A stretch of 64,000 nucleotides of DNA, taken from assembly GCA_036490475.1 (NCBI GenBank), contig DASXDT010000001.1:186001-250000 (forward strand), written 5' to 3'. The notes under the pieces were generated by a model. That model made no database searches and had not been told where the DNA came from. It was given only the letters and a program-made list of their open reading frames with translations. Source of the DNA: Candidatus Tumulicola sp. GTDB taxonomy: Bacteria; Vulcanimicrobiota; Vulcanimicrobiia; Vulcanimicrobiales; Vulcanimicrobiaceae. The position numbers and the translations under genes are program-made. Positions within the stretch are counted from its first letter, which is position 1; each line of letters starts with the position of its first letter. This document shows positions 47,256-57,081 of this stretch, one piece after another.

Positions 47256-49658
47256 ATGACGGTGCGATCGGTGACGCGCGAACCATCCGGGGTCGATGCA
47301 GTACGGGCCGCTTTCGAATACCGCATTGCGATCATTCAAGCTGTCGCCGGAGCGGGGAAAACCACCGCCGTTCGCGCCGCGCTCGGCGGCCTTCAACATG
47401 TTTGGCACGACCCGAAAACGCAGGGGATCGACGAACTGGTCGCCGCGGTCTCGTCCGGATCGCCACTCATCGTAGTAGACGACCTGCACGTGATCGCCGC
47501 CGGCGATATCGACAGGATCGCATCGTTCGTCGGCGGGTTTCCCGCAACTCGATGGATCTTCGTTTCCCGTGAATCCGTGGGACTACCGATGGCTGCCTGG
47601 GTGGCCGTAGGCCAAGCGGGCGCGCCGGTCGGACAACGCGATTTATCGTTGTCGTTACACGAGATCCGTCGAGCTGCAAAGACGCTCGGTATGCGCGTCG
47701 ACGATTCGGCGATGCAGTTCGTTACCGATGCGACGGGCGGATGGCCAGTCGCGGTTCGATTCGCACTCGCCGCTCTGCAGCGATCGACGTTGGACCTTTC
47801 GCGGGCCGCAGCAACAGCGGAGCGGCTTTTATTCTCGTACTTCTCCACCGAGATACTCAGTCGGCTCGACGACGATCGACGCTACCTCGTCTCGGAGCTG
47901 GCATTGCTCGGCGCGTTCGATGAAACGATGCTCGCAGCAGCCGGCCGCGAGGATGCGCCGGCAGATCTGCGCTGGCTCAGCGACGCCCCGGTTCCATCGC
48001 ATGAAGAGGCCGATCGGGTCGTGCTACATCCGGCGTTCGCGCGCTACGCCATCGCGCAGATTCCCGCATCGCAACGTCGAGCGCGCGCACTTCGCGTAGC
48101 CGCTGTTTTGCGTGTGTCGGGTTTTGCCGGGCGCGCATTCGACCTGGTGCGGCGTTACGCGCCCGACTGCGTGCTCGCCGAGCTGCACGCCGGCGGCTTA
48201 GCCTTGTTCGACGCAGGATGTGCGCGAGGCGTCGGAGATGCGCTGCGAGCGCTGCCGCAATCGGTGCGTCGAGACGATCCGATCGTCGTGTGTCTACGCG
48301 CCGAGATCGAAGCGCAAGCCGGCGCACTCGGCCGAGCCAACGCCCTATACGAGCGGGCGAATCAGATCGAGACGACGCGCGAGATTCACGCTCGCGTCTG
48401 CCGGCTTCGAGCCGTTCATTACCTCAACCAGGGCAGCACCGAGGCGCTGGCCGCAATCGTGCCGGCCTTCGACGTGGGAACGGAGGTCGACCGTGCCGAT
48501 GCGCGGGGCATCTACGCAATGGCGCTGGCGTTGGCGGGCCGCCTCGACGAGGCACACCTCGAAGCGGCGCGGGCAGTACGCGCCGCGACCGACCTCGACG
48601 ACGAGGCGCTGCTGGCACGCTCGTTGCAGCGTTTGTCGTACGTACAATACCAATCCGGCAATGCTGCGGCTGCAGAGGGCAACGCAACCGAAGCAGCGCG
48701 CCTTGCGCATCGAGCCGGCGCTTGGTTTCACTTCATTTGCGCACAAAGTATTTTGTATGGGACGGCCGTCGGAACGCGCGACGATCACGCCGCGGCATTA
48801 TGGCACGCACAACAGATGGCGTCGGCCGCGGAACGTACCGGCGACCGGCGTCATCGTCTTTACGCACTGAGCGCGCAATATTGCCTTGAGGTGGAGCGCG
48901 GCCACGACGATCGCGCGCTGGCGATCGAATCTGAAATGCAGTTGCATTCGGGTTTTCGCGACGAACTCGACTGTTGCATCGCCATGGCTACTCGTTTGAG
49001 TTGGAATGGCGAGTTCTCGGTGGGCTACAGAGTTCTCGCCAAGCTGGACGATCGCGTGGTCGATCCGGCCGAACGCCGGCTTTGGAATGCGTCGCTTGCG
49101 ATGTTCGCTGCGTTTGGCGGCGACGAAAAGAACGCGTTGCTTCGTCTGCGCGCATGCGGCCGGATTGCGGCACCCGCAGCGCGGGAAAACGCGATCGGAA
49201 ACGTGCAGGCCGACTGCTTCGCAGCGATCGCGCAAATCACGTTAGGCAACACCGAAGCCGCGATGCGCAGATTGCCGCATCACGCACCCACCGCACAGAC
49301 GCGCGCGCTCGTCACGTTCGTGCGCGACCTCGCCGCGCTTGGCTCGTCCCTCAACGGCGAATCGGCGTCGAGGGCGCTCAAACGATTGCGTTCGGCGCAT
49401 CAAGAAGGCATTGCCGAAGCGATCGCCGTCGCACTTGCTTCACTCCATCGTGAGGACGTGCCCACGTTACTTACCGATGCGGAGACTCGCGTCTTGGTTG
49501 AATTGGCGGACGGTCGAACCGCAAAGGCCATCGCACAACAACATGCGCGTAGCATTCACACCGTTCGCAATCAGATCAAGGCCGTTACACGGAAGCTCGG
49601 CGCTTCCGGAATCATCGAGGCGGTCGCGCGCGCACGCGACAAGGGACTGCTGCACTAA
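47256..49658 (+). CDS. LuxR-family MalT-like ATPase regulator
   Basis: About 800 residues from the ATG at 47256; upstream in-frame starts at 47178 or earlier would cut into the divergent cupredoxin gene. Walker A AVAGAGKTT near residues 19-27, an ATPase domain, a long TPR-like helical region, and a C-terminal LuxR/GerE helix-turn-helix (LTDAETRVLVELADGRTAKAIAQQHARSIHTVRNQIKAVTRKLG). MalT-like regulators bind ATP and an inducer. Divergent from the cupredoxin/phosphoesterase pair, a plausible target. Confidence 0.75.
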   Translation: MTVRSVTREPSGVDAVRAAFEYRIAIIQAVAGAGKTTAVRAALGGLQHVWHDPKTQGIDELVAAVSSGSPLIVVDDLHVIAAGDIDRIASFVGGFPATRWIFVSRESVGLPMAAWVAVGQAGAPVGQRDLSLSLHEIRRAAKTLGMRVDDSAMQFVTDATGGWPVAVRFALAALQRSTLDLSRAAATAERLLFSYFSTEILSRLDDDRRYLVSELALLGAFDETMLAAAGREDAPADLRWLSDAPVPSHEEADRVVLHPAFARYAIAQIPASQRRARALRVAAVLRVSGFAGRAFDLVRRYAPDCVLAELHAGGLALFDAGCARGVGDALRALPQSVRRDDPIVVCLRAEIEAQAGALGRANALYERANQIETTREIHARVCRLRAVHYLNQGSTEALAAIVPAFDVGTEVDRADARGIYAMALALAGRLDEAHLEAARAVRAATDLDDEALLARSLQRLSYVQYQSGNAAAAEGNATEAARLAHRAGAWFHFICAQSILYGTAVGTRDDHAAALWHAQQMASAAERTGDRRHRLYALSAQYCLEVERGHDDRALAIESEMQLHSGFRDELDCCIAMATRLSWNGEFSVGYRVLAKLDDRVVDPAERRLWNASLAMFAAFGGDEKNALLRLRACGRIAAPAARENAIGNVQADCFAAIAQITLGNTEAAMRRLPHHAPTAQTRALVTFVRDLAALGSSLNGESASRALKRLRSAHQEGIAEAIAVALASLHREDVPTLLTDAETRVLVELADGRTAKAIAQQHARSIHTVRNQIKAVTRKLGASGIIEAVARARDKGLLH

Positions 49659-49846
49659 GCGTAGCCCAAATTGGTCATGGCTCTGCCCGCGCTCTTCGGG
49701 CAGACTTGTTCGCATACAGTCGAGCCAATAGCTTGACATCCCCACGACACGGTATCGCCTGCGCGTGCACTCTGTTTGCATAGCAACGCAATAAGCGTTG
49801 TTGCCGCCTTCGCGAGACCGCATTCAGAAAGGCTCTCGAATTGTTC

Positions 49847-50923
49847 ATGTCTCAATTGCGCCACGGCTTGGTCGCTGCGGCTACTCTTGCGCTGCTTGCA
49901 GGTTGCTCCGGCGCCTCGCAGCTCGCGCCATCTGCTACGGGCGCGCAGTCCGCCGGCAAACAGTCAGCTCTCCCCCAAGGGATGAAGCGGCCGTTGGGTG
50001 CTTTCGCGCTCAGTGCCGAGAAGCTCGCAATGTTGCGCAGCAGCCACATCAACGTGCCGCACGTCGTCGTGCCCAACACGTCACGCTCGAAATGGGGCCG
50101 CACGCTGTTCGTTTCCGATTATCTCGGTAACGTCGTGCAACAGTTCGAGCCGAAAAAGGGCGGCGTCGTCACGGCAACGATCACCGATGTCTCGGGACCG
50201 CAGGGCATGGCTTCAGACCGTCAGGGGAATCTGTACGTAACGAGCCAGGGCACTTCCGCCGTTAACGTCTACGCGCCGGGCAATTATACGGCGACGAAGA
50301 TTCTCAACGAGGGGAACCAGCAGGCTCCGGCCTATGTGGCGGTTTGTCCGAACGGCACGGTCTACGTGTCGAATACGTACGCCGACAATGGCTACACGAA
50401 CGGCAGCATCCAAATCTTCGCACCGGGTGCGACGGCACCGACGGGCTCGATCCCGGAGTCGAACATCTTCTTCTCGTTCGGCGTCGCTTGCGATAAAGCC
50501 AATAACGTGTGGTACAACTACCTCGATACCAACTTCGCAACCGCGTTTGCCGAGTACGTGCCCTCAACCGGTACCATCACCGAGTTCGGCGGTCTGGGAA
50601 TCGCTTTCCCCGGCGGCATCCGCTCGTTCGGCAAGGGCATGCTCATGATCAACGATCAAAGCTCGAGCCAGTTTAATGGAACCGTCAACATCTTTGACAG
50701 CTCTAACATGGCTGCCGGTCCGGTTTCGACCATCTCCGGGTTCGCCGATCCGGTCTCGGGCTCGTTGATAGCGTCGCACACGGCAACGTGGCAAGCCGAT
50801 ATCTCGAATCAGCGCGTCGAGTACGCGCAAATCGGCGGAAATCAGAGGATTAAGTTCTCCATCGGCGCGGGTGAGCTGTACGGACCGGAAGATGCCGTCG
50901 TCTTCCCCTCGGGTAACAGATAA
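49847..50923 (+). CDS. beta-propeller lipoprotein
   Basis: 358 residues from the ATG at 49847 (a TTG two codons earlier is possible). Lipobox LLAGC, Cys20. Repeated propeller strands: TLFVSDYLGNVVQQFEP, GNLYVTSQGTSAVNVYAPG, GTVYVSNTYADNGYTNGSIQIFAPG, MLMINDQSSSQFNGTVNIFDSS. Same general family as the propeller lipoproteins at 2811, 4980 and 60446. Confidence 0.7.
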   Translation: MSQLRHGLVAAATLALLAGCSGASQLAPSATGAQSAGKQSALPQGMKRPLGAFALSAEKLAMLRSSHINVPHVVVPNTSRSKWGRTLFVSDYLGNVVQQFEPKKGGVVTATITDVSGPQGMASDRQGNLYVTSQGTSAVNVYAPGNYTATKILNEGNQQAPAYVAVCPNGTVYVSNTYADNGYTNGSIQIFAPGATAPTGSIPESNIFFSFGVACDKANNVWYNYLDTNFATAFAEYVPSTGTITEFGGLGIAFPGGIRSFGKGMLMINDQSSSQFNGTVNIFDSSNMAAGPVSTISGFADPVSGSLIASHTATWQADISNQRVEYAQIGGNQRIKFSIGAGELYGPEDAVVFPSGNR

Positions 50924-50938
50924 CCTCAACCAGTCCTT

Positions 50939-50980
50939 CACCGCCGGAGTCGTCGCGCTGCTTGCACGATTCCGGCGGTG
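50939..50980. terminator. hairpin between convergent genes
   Basis: Perfect 10-bp stem CACCGCCGGA/TCCGGCGGTG with a 22-nt loop, placed between the convergent propeller and beta-lactamase-like genes. No T-tract. Confidence 0.55.
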
Positions 50981-50988
50981 CCTCGACG

Positions 50989-52386
50989 CTAACTTCCGCT
51001 GATGGCGAAGATCTTGTTGTTAGCGTCCAGACCCATCTCCCACATTAATACGTGGCCGCCGGGATAGGTGACTTTATACTTGTAGACCGTTTTCGTGCCG
51101 GAGCGCTCGATTCCGACGAATTCGATCTTTTGTATTGCGCCGTAGCTCGAGAGCAGCACGGAAGTCTGTTTTAGAACGTCCGGCGTTAACGCGGCATTCG
51201 CTTCATCGGTATATTGCGAGCGATCGACCGAGCCTTTCGTGAACGACGTCAAAGCGGTGCGGAATCGCGCGGTCATGGCTTTATCTTCCGGAGTTGTCAC
51301 GGTTGCCACGATCGGGAACTGCTGGGGCCACAGTGCGTTCAGAACGATTTTGTCGGCGCTCGAAGTTTTGAAATCGAATGCATTGCCGAGCACGACCCAG
51401 GCCACACCTTGCGACGGAATCATCTGGTTATTGGCCTCGAAGCCGGGGAGGCCACCGTGATGCCCGACCGACTGCATTCCGGCCCGATCGTTCATCACCG
51501 GGCCGAGGCCTTGCAGAAATCCATCGCCTTTGAAGACGGTCGTTTGCATTTGCGTGAACGTCTCGGGCGTTACGAGTTTTCCGTTCATTAGCGCGATATC
51601 GAAGCGTAGCAGGTCGGCGGCGGTCGAGACGATGTCGCCGCATGCGAAGGTCCACGACGGGTCGTACGGCGGAGCCGGCGTGCCGCTTGCCTCTAAGTAG
51701 CCTTTTGCCATCGCTACATCCGCAGGCGGATTACCGACGGTGGTTTGCGTCATGCCTGCGGGCTGCAAGATATGCTGCGCGTCGTAGCCGGCCAGCGACA
51801 TGCCCGACACATGCTCGACGATCAACCCCAACGCGACGTAGCCGGTATTGCTATAGGCCCATGTGGTTCCGGGCAACGACGTCAGCGGATGACCGGCGGC
51901 CAACTCAAGGATCGCGCCCGGCGTGGTCGGCTTTGCTGCCGCGCCGCTGTTGAATGCATAGTCGCCATAGTTCCACAATCCCGATGTGTGTTGCAGAAGC
52001 TCGGTCACCGTGATCCTTGCGGCATACTTCGCATCCGGAAGATAGGTGGTTACATAGGCATTGAGATCGACGCGCTTTTCTTGAACTAATTGCATGATTG
52101 CGATTGCAGTGAATAGTTTGGTAATCGAACCGACCGCGAAGCGCGTATCGGCTGAGGCCGTCCCGAAGCCCTGGTTGTAAACGATCTGTCCGTCTTGCGC
52201 GATGGCGACTTGCATGGCCGGCGCGTGGTCGGGTTGATTGCCGGCGAGCGATGAGAGCCCTGTATTCAGACGGGCTTGAACTGCGGTTGACGATGCGACA
52301 AGTGCGGGCGCTGCGGCCGGCGGCGTTGGAGAAGCCGCGGCCTGCGAGGTGGCCGCAACGGCGGCGAGGACGATCGATGCGAACAT
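50989..52386 (-). CDS. beta-lactamase-family serine hydrolase
   Basis: 465 residues; ATG at 52386 after GGGAG. N-terminal signal peptide. Class C/PBP4*-type signature residues: SITK (S87, K90), YSN (178-180), HGG (310-312). The C-terminal 110 residues form an extra domain. The family includes esterases, D-aminopeptidases and penicillin-binding proteins, so beta-lactam hydrolysis is not implied. Ten bases downstream of the DUF2252 gene, so co-transcribed. Confidence 0.85.
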   Translation of the reverse strand: MFASIVLAAVAATSQAAASPTPPAAAPALVASSTAVQARLNTGLSSLAGNQPDHAPAMQVAIAQDGQIVYNQGFGTASADTRFAVGSITKLFTAIAIMQLVQEKRVDLNAYVTTYLPDAKYAARITVTELLQHTSGLWNYGDYAFNSGAAAKPTTPGAILELAAGHPLTSLPGTTWAYSNTGYVALGLIVEHVSGMSLAGYDAQHILQPAGMTQTTVGNPPADVAMAKGYLEASGTPAPPYDPSWTFACGDIVSTAADLLRFDIALMNGKLVTPETFTQMQTTVFKGDGFLQGLGPVMNDRAGMQSVGHHGGLPGFEANNQMIPSQGVAWVVLGNAFDFKTSSADKIVLNALWPQQFPIVATVTTPEDKAMTARFRTALTSFTKGSVDRSQYTDEANAALTPDVLKQTSVLLSSYGAIQKIEFVGIERSGTKTVYKYKVTYPGGHVLMWEMGLDANNKIFAISGS

Positions 52387-52395
52387 ATGCTCCCT

Positions 52396-53727
52396 CTACT
52401 CCGCAGACAAGCGTCCGGTTTCGAGGGCGTGCAGAAAACTTTCGTAGTCCTCCAACACTTGTTCTGCATAATTCTGCGCGAACTCGGCGATGGCAGCGTC
52501 GAAGGTTGAAGACGAGCCCAAGTAGCCCGCGATGGTATGTGCGCTTCCGGATCGGGCGTGCGCGACCCCTAACACTTGGCCGCACAGCGCAGCGTAAGAC
52601 TGCAGCTCGGGAGCGCTCATCACGCTCACGTTAGCCGACCACTTCATGTCCGACAGTTGGCGGATGTAGAACTGATGGTCATCGTCGCTATCGCTCCAAC
52701 CTAAGAAAATATCGCTCGCCGATTGCATCAGCAACTGCCCCGCCACGACGCGCCGCCCGTTGTTCTCGTATCGACTCGCGCCGGCATAGGGCGCGAGAAT
52801 CGACGGGCGGGCCTCTTTGATCTGCAAGATCAGCGCATCCTCGTCGTTTGCCATCATCAACGCGACCGCGCAGCGCGTGCCGACGCTGCCCAGCCCGACC
52901 ACTTTGATCGCGAGATCTTTCAGCTCGTAGGCACCAAAGAGCACCTGTAAGTCGTCGCGTAGCGACCGCTTATAGCGCTCGAAGACTTCGCGTGCGTCGC
53001 CGATCACCTCACCATCCGGCGGCGGGTGGAACAGCTTCGGAGGCTTGTCCGCAATTTTCGTTCCGACGCCTTTGCCTTCGGTATACTGCTCGGCGATCAG
53101 TTCGTGGCTATCGTCCGGTGCGGCGCGCGGCAGTCCGGCTCGCCGAAGTTCCCAAATGCCGGTCTGTTTCAAAAAGTCCGATGCGTCGATCCTCGAATAC
53201 CAACATTGCAGCCGCGTCATCTGCGCGCACTCGAGCATCTTGTGTCGATATTCGGACACCGCACCGAGCACGGCCTTAGACGTTTGCTTCTCGGAAAATC
53301 CGTTGACGCGTGCGGCAATTTCGATGCTGGCGGCCAGGCGCTCCACGTCCCATTCCCACGGAGCCGGGGTCGTTTCGTCGAAATCGTTGATATCGAAGAC
53401 CACGTTACGTTCGGGCGTTGCGTAGATTCCGAAGTTTTCCAAATGACAATCGCCGCACGACTGTACGATAATTCCGGTCGCCGGACGTCCGGTTCCCACA
53501 TCGTAGGCCATCATGCTCGGAAAGCCGCGAAAGAACGTAAACGCCGATTTTTTCATGCGTGCAAAGCGGACCGGAATGAGATTCTGTAGCCGCCCTACGT
53601 TCGATTCTTCCAGAACCGCGAGCGGATCCGGCCGTCCGGGCTGCGGCGCCCATCGACCGTACGACGACCGTGGAATTTGCTTACGAAGCGCCTTGCCTGC
53701 AGCTGGTTGGGTCGCTCCTTTGCGCAT
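52396..53727 (-). CDS. DUF2252 family protein
   Basis: 443 residues. Characteristic motifs: LIPVRFARMKKSAFTFFRGFPSMMAYD, QSCGDCHLENFGIYATPERNVVFDINDFDET, PWEWDVERLAASIEIAAR, and later HARSGSAHTIAGYLG. DUF2252 proteins resemble aminoglycoside-phosphotransferase-like kinases, with CGDxHxxNFG and DFDE standing for the catalytic loop and metal site; substrate unknown. First gene of a two-gene operon, divergent from the sigma factor. Confidence 0.85.
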   Translation of the reverse strand: MRKGATQPAAGKALRKQIPRSSYGRWAPQPGRPDPLAVLEESNVGRLQNLIPVRFARMKKSAFTFFRGFPSMMAYDVGTGRPATGIIVQSCGDCHLENFGIYATPERNVVFDINDFDETTPAPWEWDVERLAASIEIAARVNGFSEKQTSKAVLGAVSEYRHKMLECAQMTRLQCWYSRIDASDFLKQTGIWELRRAGLPRAAPDDSHELIAEQYTEGKGVGTKIADKPPKLFHPPPDGEVIGDAREVFERYKRSLRDDLQVLFGAYELKDLAIKVVGLGSVGTRCAVALMMANDEDALILQIKEARPSILAPYAGASRYENNGRRVVAGQLLMQSASDIFLGWSDSDDDHQFYIRQLSDMKWSANVSVMSAPELQSYAALCGQVLGVAHARSGSAHTIAGYLGSSSTFDAAIAEFAQNYAEQVLEDYESFLHALETGRLSAE

Positions 53728-53824
53728 ACAGGCCGCTTCCCGTCGATGGAGCGCTTCTCATCCGGGGTGGTCGGCGGCGGCGTTTCCAGGCTATGAAAGG
53801 TTCGGAACCGTATTCGGAGGCCGA

Positions 53825-54364
53825 ATGGACGGGCTGGTCGATGGATTCGTCGCGCGCGAGCCACGGGCGCTCGAGGAAGTCTATGCGCTTTGGGCACGGG
53901 TATTCGTGAGCGTCGCTCGCCACGTGACGGGCGACAACGCCCTGGCCGAAGACTGCGTGCACGATGCGCTCGTGCGCGTGTGGCGCAGCCCGAATCGCTT
54001 TTCCGGCAGCCGGGAGATGTTGAAAGCCTACCTGGTGGCGTGCGTTCGAAACGAATCGTTGGCGGCGCTACGCAGCGACACGCGTCGCGGTTTGCGCGAA
54101 GAAAAGGCGGCACGATGGGAACCGGTGACGACGATCGATCCACCGGTCGTGGATCCGGTTGAGTCGGAGCGATTGCGTTTGGCGTTGGAGCGTTTACCCG
54201 AGGAGCAGCGCACCGCGTTGACGCTGGCCTATTATGGAAATAAGACGCACGTGGAGGTAGCCGAGGCATTGAACGTTCCGCTCGGGACGATCAAGAGCCG
54301 CATCGCGATGGGTATGCGCAAACTGCAAGCGGAGTTGCGCGCCGGTTCGGAGGCGCGCGCATGA
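53825..54364 (+). CDS. ECF-type RNA polymerase sigma factor
   Basis: 179 residues from the ATG at 53825, five bases after GGAGG; a longer frame back to 53513 runs antisense to DUF2252. Region 2 (AREPRALEEVYALWARVFVSVARHVTGDNALAEDCVHDALVRVWRSP) and region 4 (RLALERLPEEQRTALTLAYYGNKTHVEVAEALNVPLGTIKSRIAMGMRKLQ). No region 3, as in ECF sigma factors. Its stop overlaps the anti-sigma start (ATGA). Confidence 0.9.
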   Translation: MDGLVDGFVAREPRALEEVYALWARVFVSVARHVTGDNALAEDCVHDALVRVWRSPNRFSGSREMLKAYLVACVRNESLAALRSDTRRGLREEKAARWEPVTTIDPPVVDPVESERLRLALERLPEEQRTALTLAYYGNKTHVEVAEALNVPLGTIKSRIAMGMRKLQAELRAGSEARA

Positions 54365-55002
54365 CGCAGCACATCGGCGACGACGCCGAACTTTACGCGC
54401 TTGGGGCGCTCGATGCGTTTGAGTCGGCAGCGGTAGACCGCCATATTGCTGCCTGCGCCGAGTGCGCGGCGCGAGTCATCGATGCGCAAAGCGTTGCGGC
54501 GTCGCTGGCGTCGGCGCTGCCGGGAGTGACGCCGTCTGCGTCGTTGGACCGACGCATTCACGATGTGGCTTCACCTGCGACGCCGTCTCGTTCTCGCTCT
54601 TCTTCACTTTGGCAGTACGCGATTGCGGCGGTATTTGCGCTAGCGTTCTTGGGCACCGGTTTCCAAGCGTTACGGCTGCACGGCCAGTTGGCCGACGAAG
54701 ACGTTGCGTTAGCGACTGTGGTGCACAGCCATTTCAATCACGTGTCGATGTCGCCCATATCGGGGTCACAGGTCGCTGCGAAAGTGTTGTACGCGCGCGA
54801 CGGTTCGTGGGTGTACGTGATCGCCGACCATCCGGGCGGTGAGCTGCACGTCGTTAGCATCGGCGCTGGTGGACAGACCGATTTAGGTGCGCTGCATTCG
54901 ACCGGGCAAACAGCCTCGCTGTTGATTCGGCCGACCGCGCGCATCCAATCGATCGTGTTACAACGCGATGGCGTCCCCGTCGCGGCGGCAACGTTGAAAT
55001 AG
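54361..55002 (+). CDS. zinc-binding anti-sigma factor (RskA-like)
   Basis: 213 residues. The N-terminus has the H28-x3-C32-x2-C35 motif of zinc-binding anti-sigma domains, one membrane helix lies at about residues 83-103 (LWQYAIAAVFALAFLGTGFQAL), and the C-terminal RskA-type domain is predicted to be extracytoplasmic. It should hold the cognate sigma factor at the membrane until a signal releases it. The anti-sigma domain is cytosolic. Confidence 0.85.
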   Translation: MTQHIGDDAELYALGALDAFESAAVDRHIAACAECAARVIDAQSVAASLASALPGVTPSASLDRRIHDVASPATPSRSRSSSLWQYAIAAVFALAFLGTGFQALRLHGQLADEDVALATVVHSHFNHVSMSPISGSQVAAKVLYARDGSWVYVIADHPGGELHVVSIGAGGQTDLGALHSTGQTASLLIRPTARIQSIVLQRDGVPVAAATLK

Positions 55003-55003
55003 G

Positions 55004-56534
55004 TCAGGAGCGCGGCACGAAGATCACGCCGGCTCGCGAGAAGTCGAACACGATTTTTTCGAATCGGTCGAGAAAATCCAGACCGATTACGGCTTGCCCG
55101 TCTTCCAAACCGATATAGATACAAGCCGTCGGGCGAGTGTAACTGATCGGGCCGAGCGTCACAACCTCAAGCTGCCAGCATCTCCCCCCGGTCGTTACCT
55201 CGAGCGCGCCATTTTCGTCCGCCCAGGCGTGGGGGAGCACTATCGCGTCGGCCGCCTGATTATCATTGTAGAGCTTTAAGCCGTCGTGATCTGCCATGCC
55301 ATACGGAAGTAGGACGGCCGCAGGGACGCCGGTTTCGAGAACGGCGGGGACACCGACGTCTTGGATCTTGGCCGGAACGATCGCCTTTCCGCGGCCGAGA
55401 TCGGCCAGCATATGGACTCCCTGCACTGCGTCGGGGTTGACGAGCGCCGGGTCTTGGATTTGCATCGTGTTCTTTACGAAATCGATCGTGACCACGGTGT
55501 GCGCGAAGATGTCGTAGCCGAGCACACCATCGGGAATGAGGTCGTCCGCATCTTGCGCCCCGAAATAGATGTGCGCGTTGCGCAAGACGCTTCCGCCTAT
55601 TTCGATCGTGTCGACCGTTCCCGACTGAACGTGGTTTGGCAGCTCTTGATATATTTGCGGCGCATATCCGTCGGCTTTGAGTCCGGCGCGGTGCGCGAAC
55701 TGCCCGCCGATCAACGTACCGGTCGAGCCCGACCCGAGAACGAACAGGCCTTGCACGCCGTTGATCTTGGCTTCCACGGCGATGTGCCGGTGGATGATTT
55801 TGATCGGGAACACCGTCCCCGAGATTGAGTCCCAGCTCGCGACCTGCGGCGGCGGCGACAGATCCGGATCGCTGATGATCGCGTTAACGGCAATATCGCT
55901 TAACGTGTGCGTCGTGTCGTCGAGCTCGGAATGCCACTGCGACACGATTTGCATTCCACTGACGGGAGTGTATTGGAGTATGTCGATCGTCACGCGATGA
56001 CTACCGTCGGGATCGATCACGGCGCGACGGTATTGACCGGTCGTGTCGTCGACGTATAGATCGATCGTATAGCCCGGATCTTTAGCGATCCGGTAGACGC
56101 CGACGGAATGTCCATCGACCGAGGACGGGCCTTGCGGCGTCCAAGGGATCGACGCTATGGCATCGGTGAGATAGGTCTTCGGCCAGCAGGCGCTTCGCGG
56201 AATCGCCGATGACCGGAACGGTGAAGCCGTTGGCATTGGAAAACCAGAATTTTTCGCCATTGAATCCGGTCGAAGTAGAGAAACGCGAGCGCGCGTCGAC
56301 GATGTCGCGGCGGTAAACAAGCCCGACCCTGCGGATGCTGCCTTTTTGAAACGGTTGATTTTTCTGGCCATAGGTGACCGTGTCGGTCACGATTGACGAC
56401 CGCAGTTGACCGGCGTCGTACGTGAAGCCGGCAAACGTTTTGTGCAACGCTTCAAGGTCTGCTGCCTGCGCCGGGACGGCCGGCGCAAACGCCAAAAAGA
56501 GTGCCACAGAAAGCACGATGCTCGCTAAGCGCAT
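55004..56534 (-). pseudogene. frameshifted secreted aspartyl-protease-like gene
   Basis: The N-terminal part (from 56534, signal peptide MRLASIVLSVALFLAFAPAVPAQA) reads in one frame to about GDSAKRLLAE; the rest (from about 56185 to 55004) continues in another with YLTDAIASIPWTPQG. Joined, they give about 510 residues, so a single-base indel near 56180-56195 breaks the gene. The second part resembles a retropepsin/aspartyl protease duplicate: LFVLGSGSTGTLIG and GVPAVLETGVPAAVLLP stand where DTGS motifs belong, with the catalytic Asp replaced by Gly and by Glu. So even a restored protein would probably not be a protease. A sequencing error cannot be excluded. Confidence 0.65.
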
Positions 56535-56578
56535 GGGTCGTCCTTCGGCGCGCGGGCGAGTGCTCCCGCGGCGCTTAC

Positions 56579-56947
56579 TTAAAGTCGCTGGCCGAAGTAG
56601 AGCGTGTGGCCTTGATCGTCTTTTATAACGAGCTCTCGAGTTCCCCAGTCGGTATCGTGCACGTCTCGCACGAGCGCAACGCCGTTGCGTTTCAGCATCG
56701 CGGCCGTCGCTGTTGCGTCGTCGGTTTCGAAGTACAGATGGAAGTGATCGCCTTCATCGACGATCTCGATCGTCGGGTCTTTGCAGTCGACGAGCTTGAG
56801 GTGAAAGAGTTGATCGCCGGCACGAATACCCGCATAGAAATCTTCGAACTGAAAGTCGAGAACCAAGCCGACTTTGTCGGTGTAGAATCGGATCGATTCT
56901 GCAAGGTTCGTGGTTCGCAACTGCGAGATGGCGCCGGTGATAGGCAT
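56579..56947 (-). CDS. VOC (glyoxalase/bleomycin-resistance) family protein
   Basis: 122 residues; ATG after GGAGGA. One VOC module: the N-terminal beta-alpha-beta-beta-beta starts ISQLRTTNLAESIRFYTDKVGLVLDFQFEDF, and the C-terminal half has HLYFETDDATATAAML and KDDQGHTLYFGQ. Metal-binding residues cannot be fixed by eye. Possible functions include dioxygenase, glyoxalase or drug-binding protein. Confidence 0.8.
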   Translation of the reverse strand: MPITGAISQLRTTNLAESIRFYTDKVGLVLDFQFEDFYAGIRAGDQLFHLKLVDCKDPTIEIVDEGDHFHLYFETDDATATAAMLKRNGVALVRDVHDTDWGTRELVIKDDQGHTLYFGQRL

Positions 56948-57081
56948 CGTTCCTCCGAGCGGAGCGAGTCCGCCCTACGTGGCGAAATTCGACAGGCGAC
57001 CTCGCAAGCCCGGCCGGCCGAACGCAGTCGACATCGAAGGATTGGGCGAGGTTGGACTATTGTAAGGTCGAACGAGCATAA

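Noticed and set aside
50989-52386. beta-lactam resistance gene
   Set aside because: SxxK/YxN/HxG motifs are shared by many esterases and peptidases of the family; no evidence for beta-lactam substrate.
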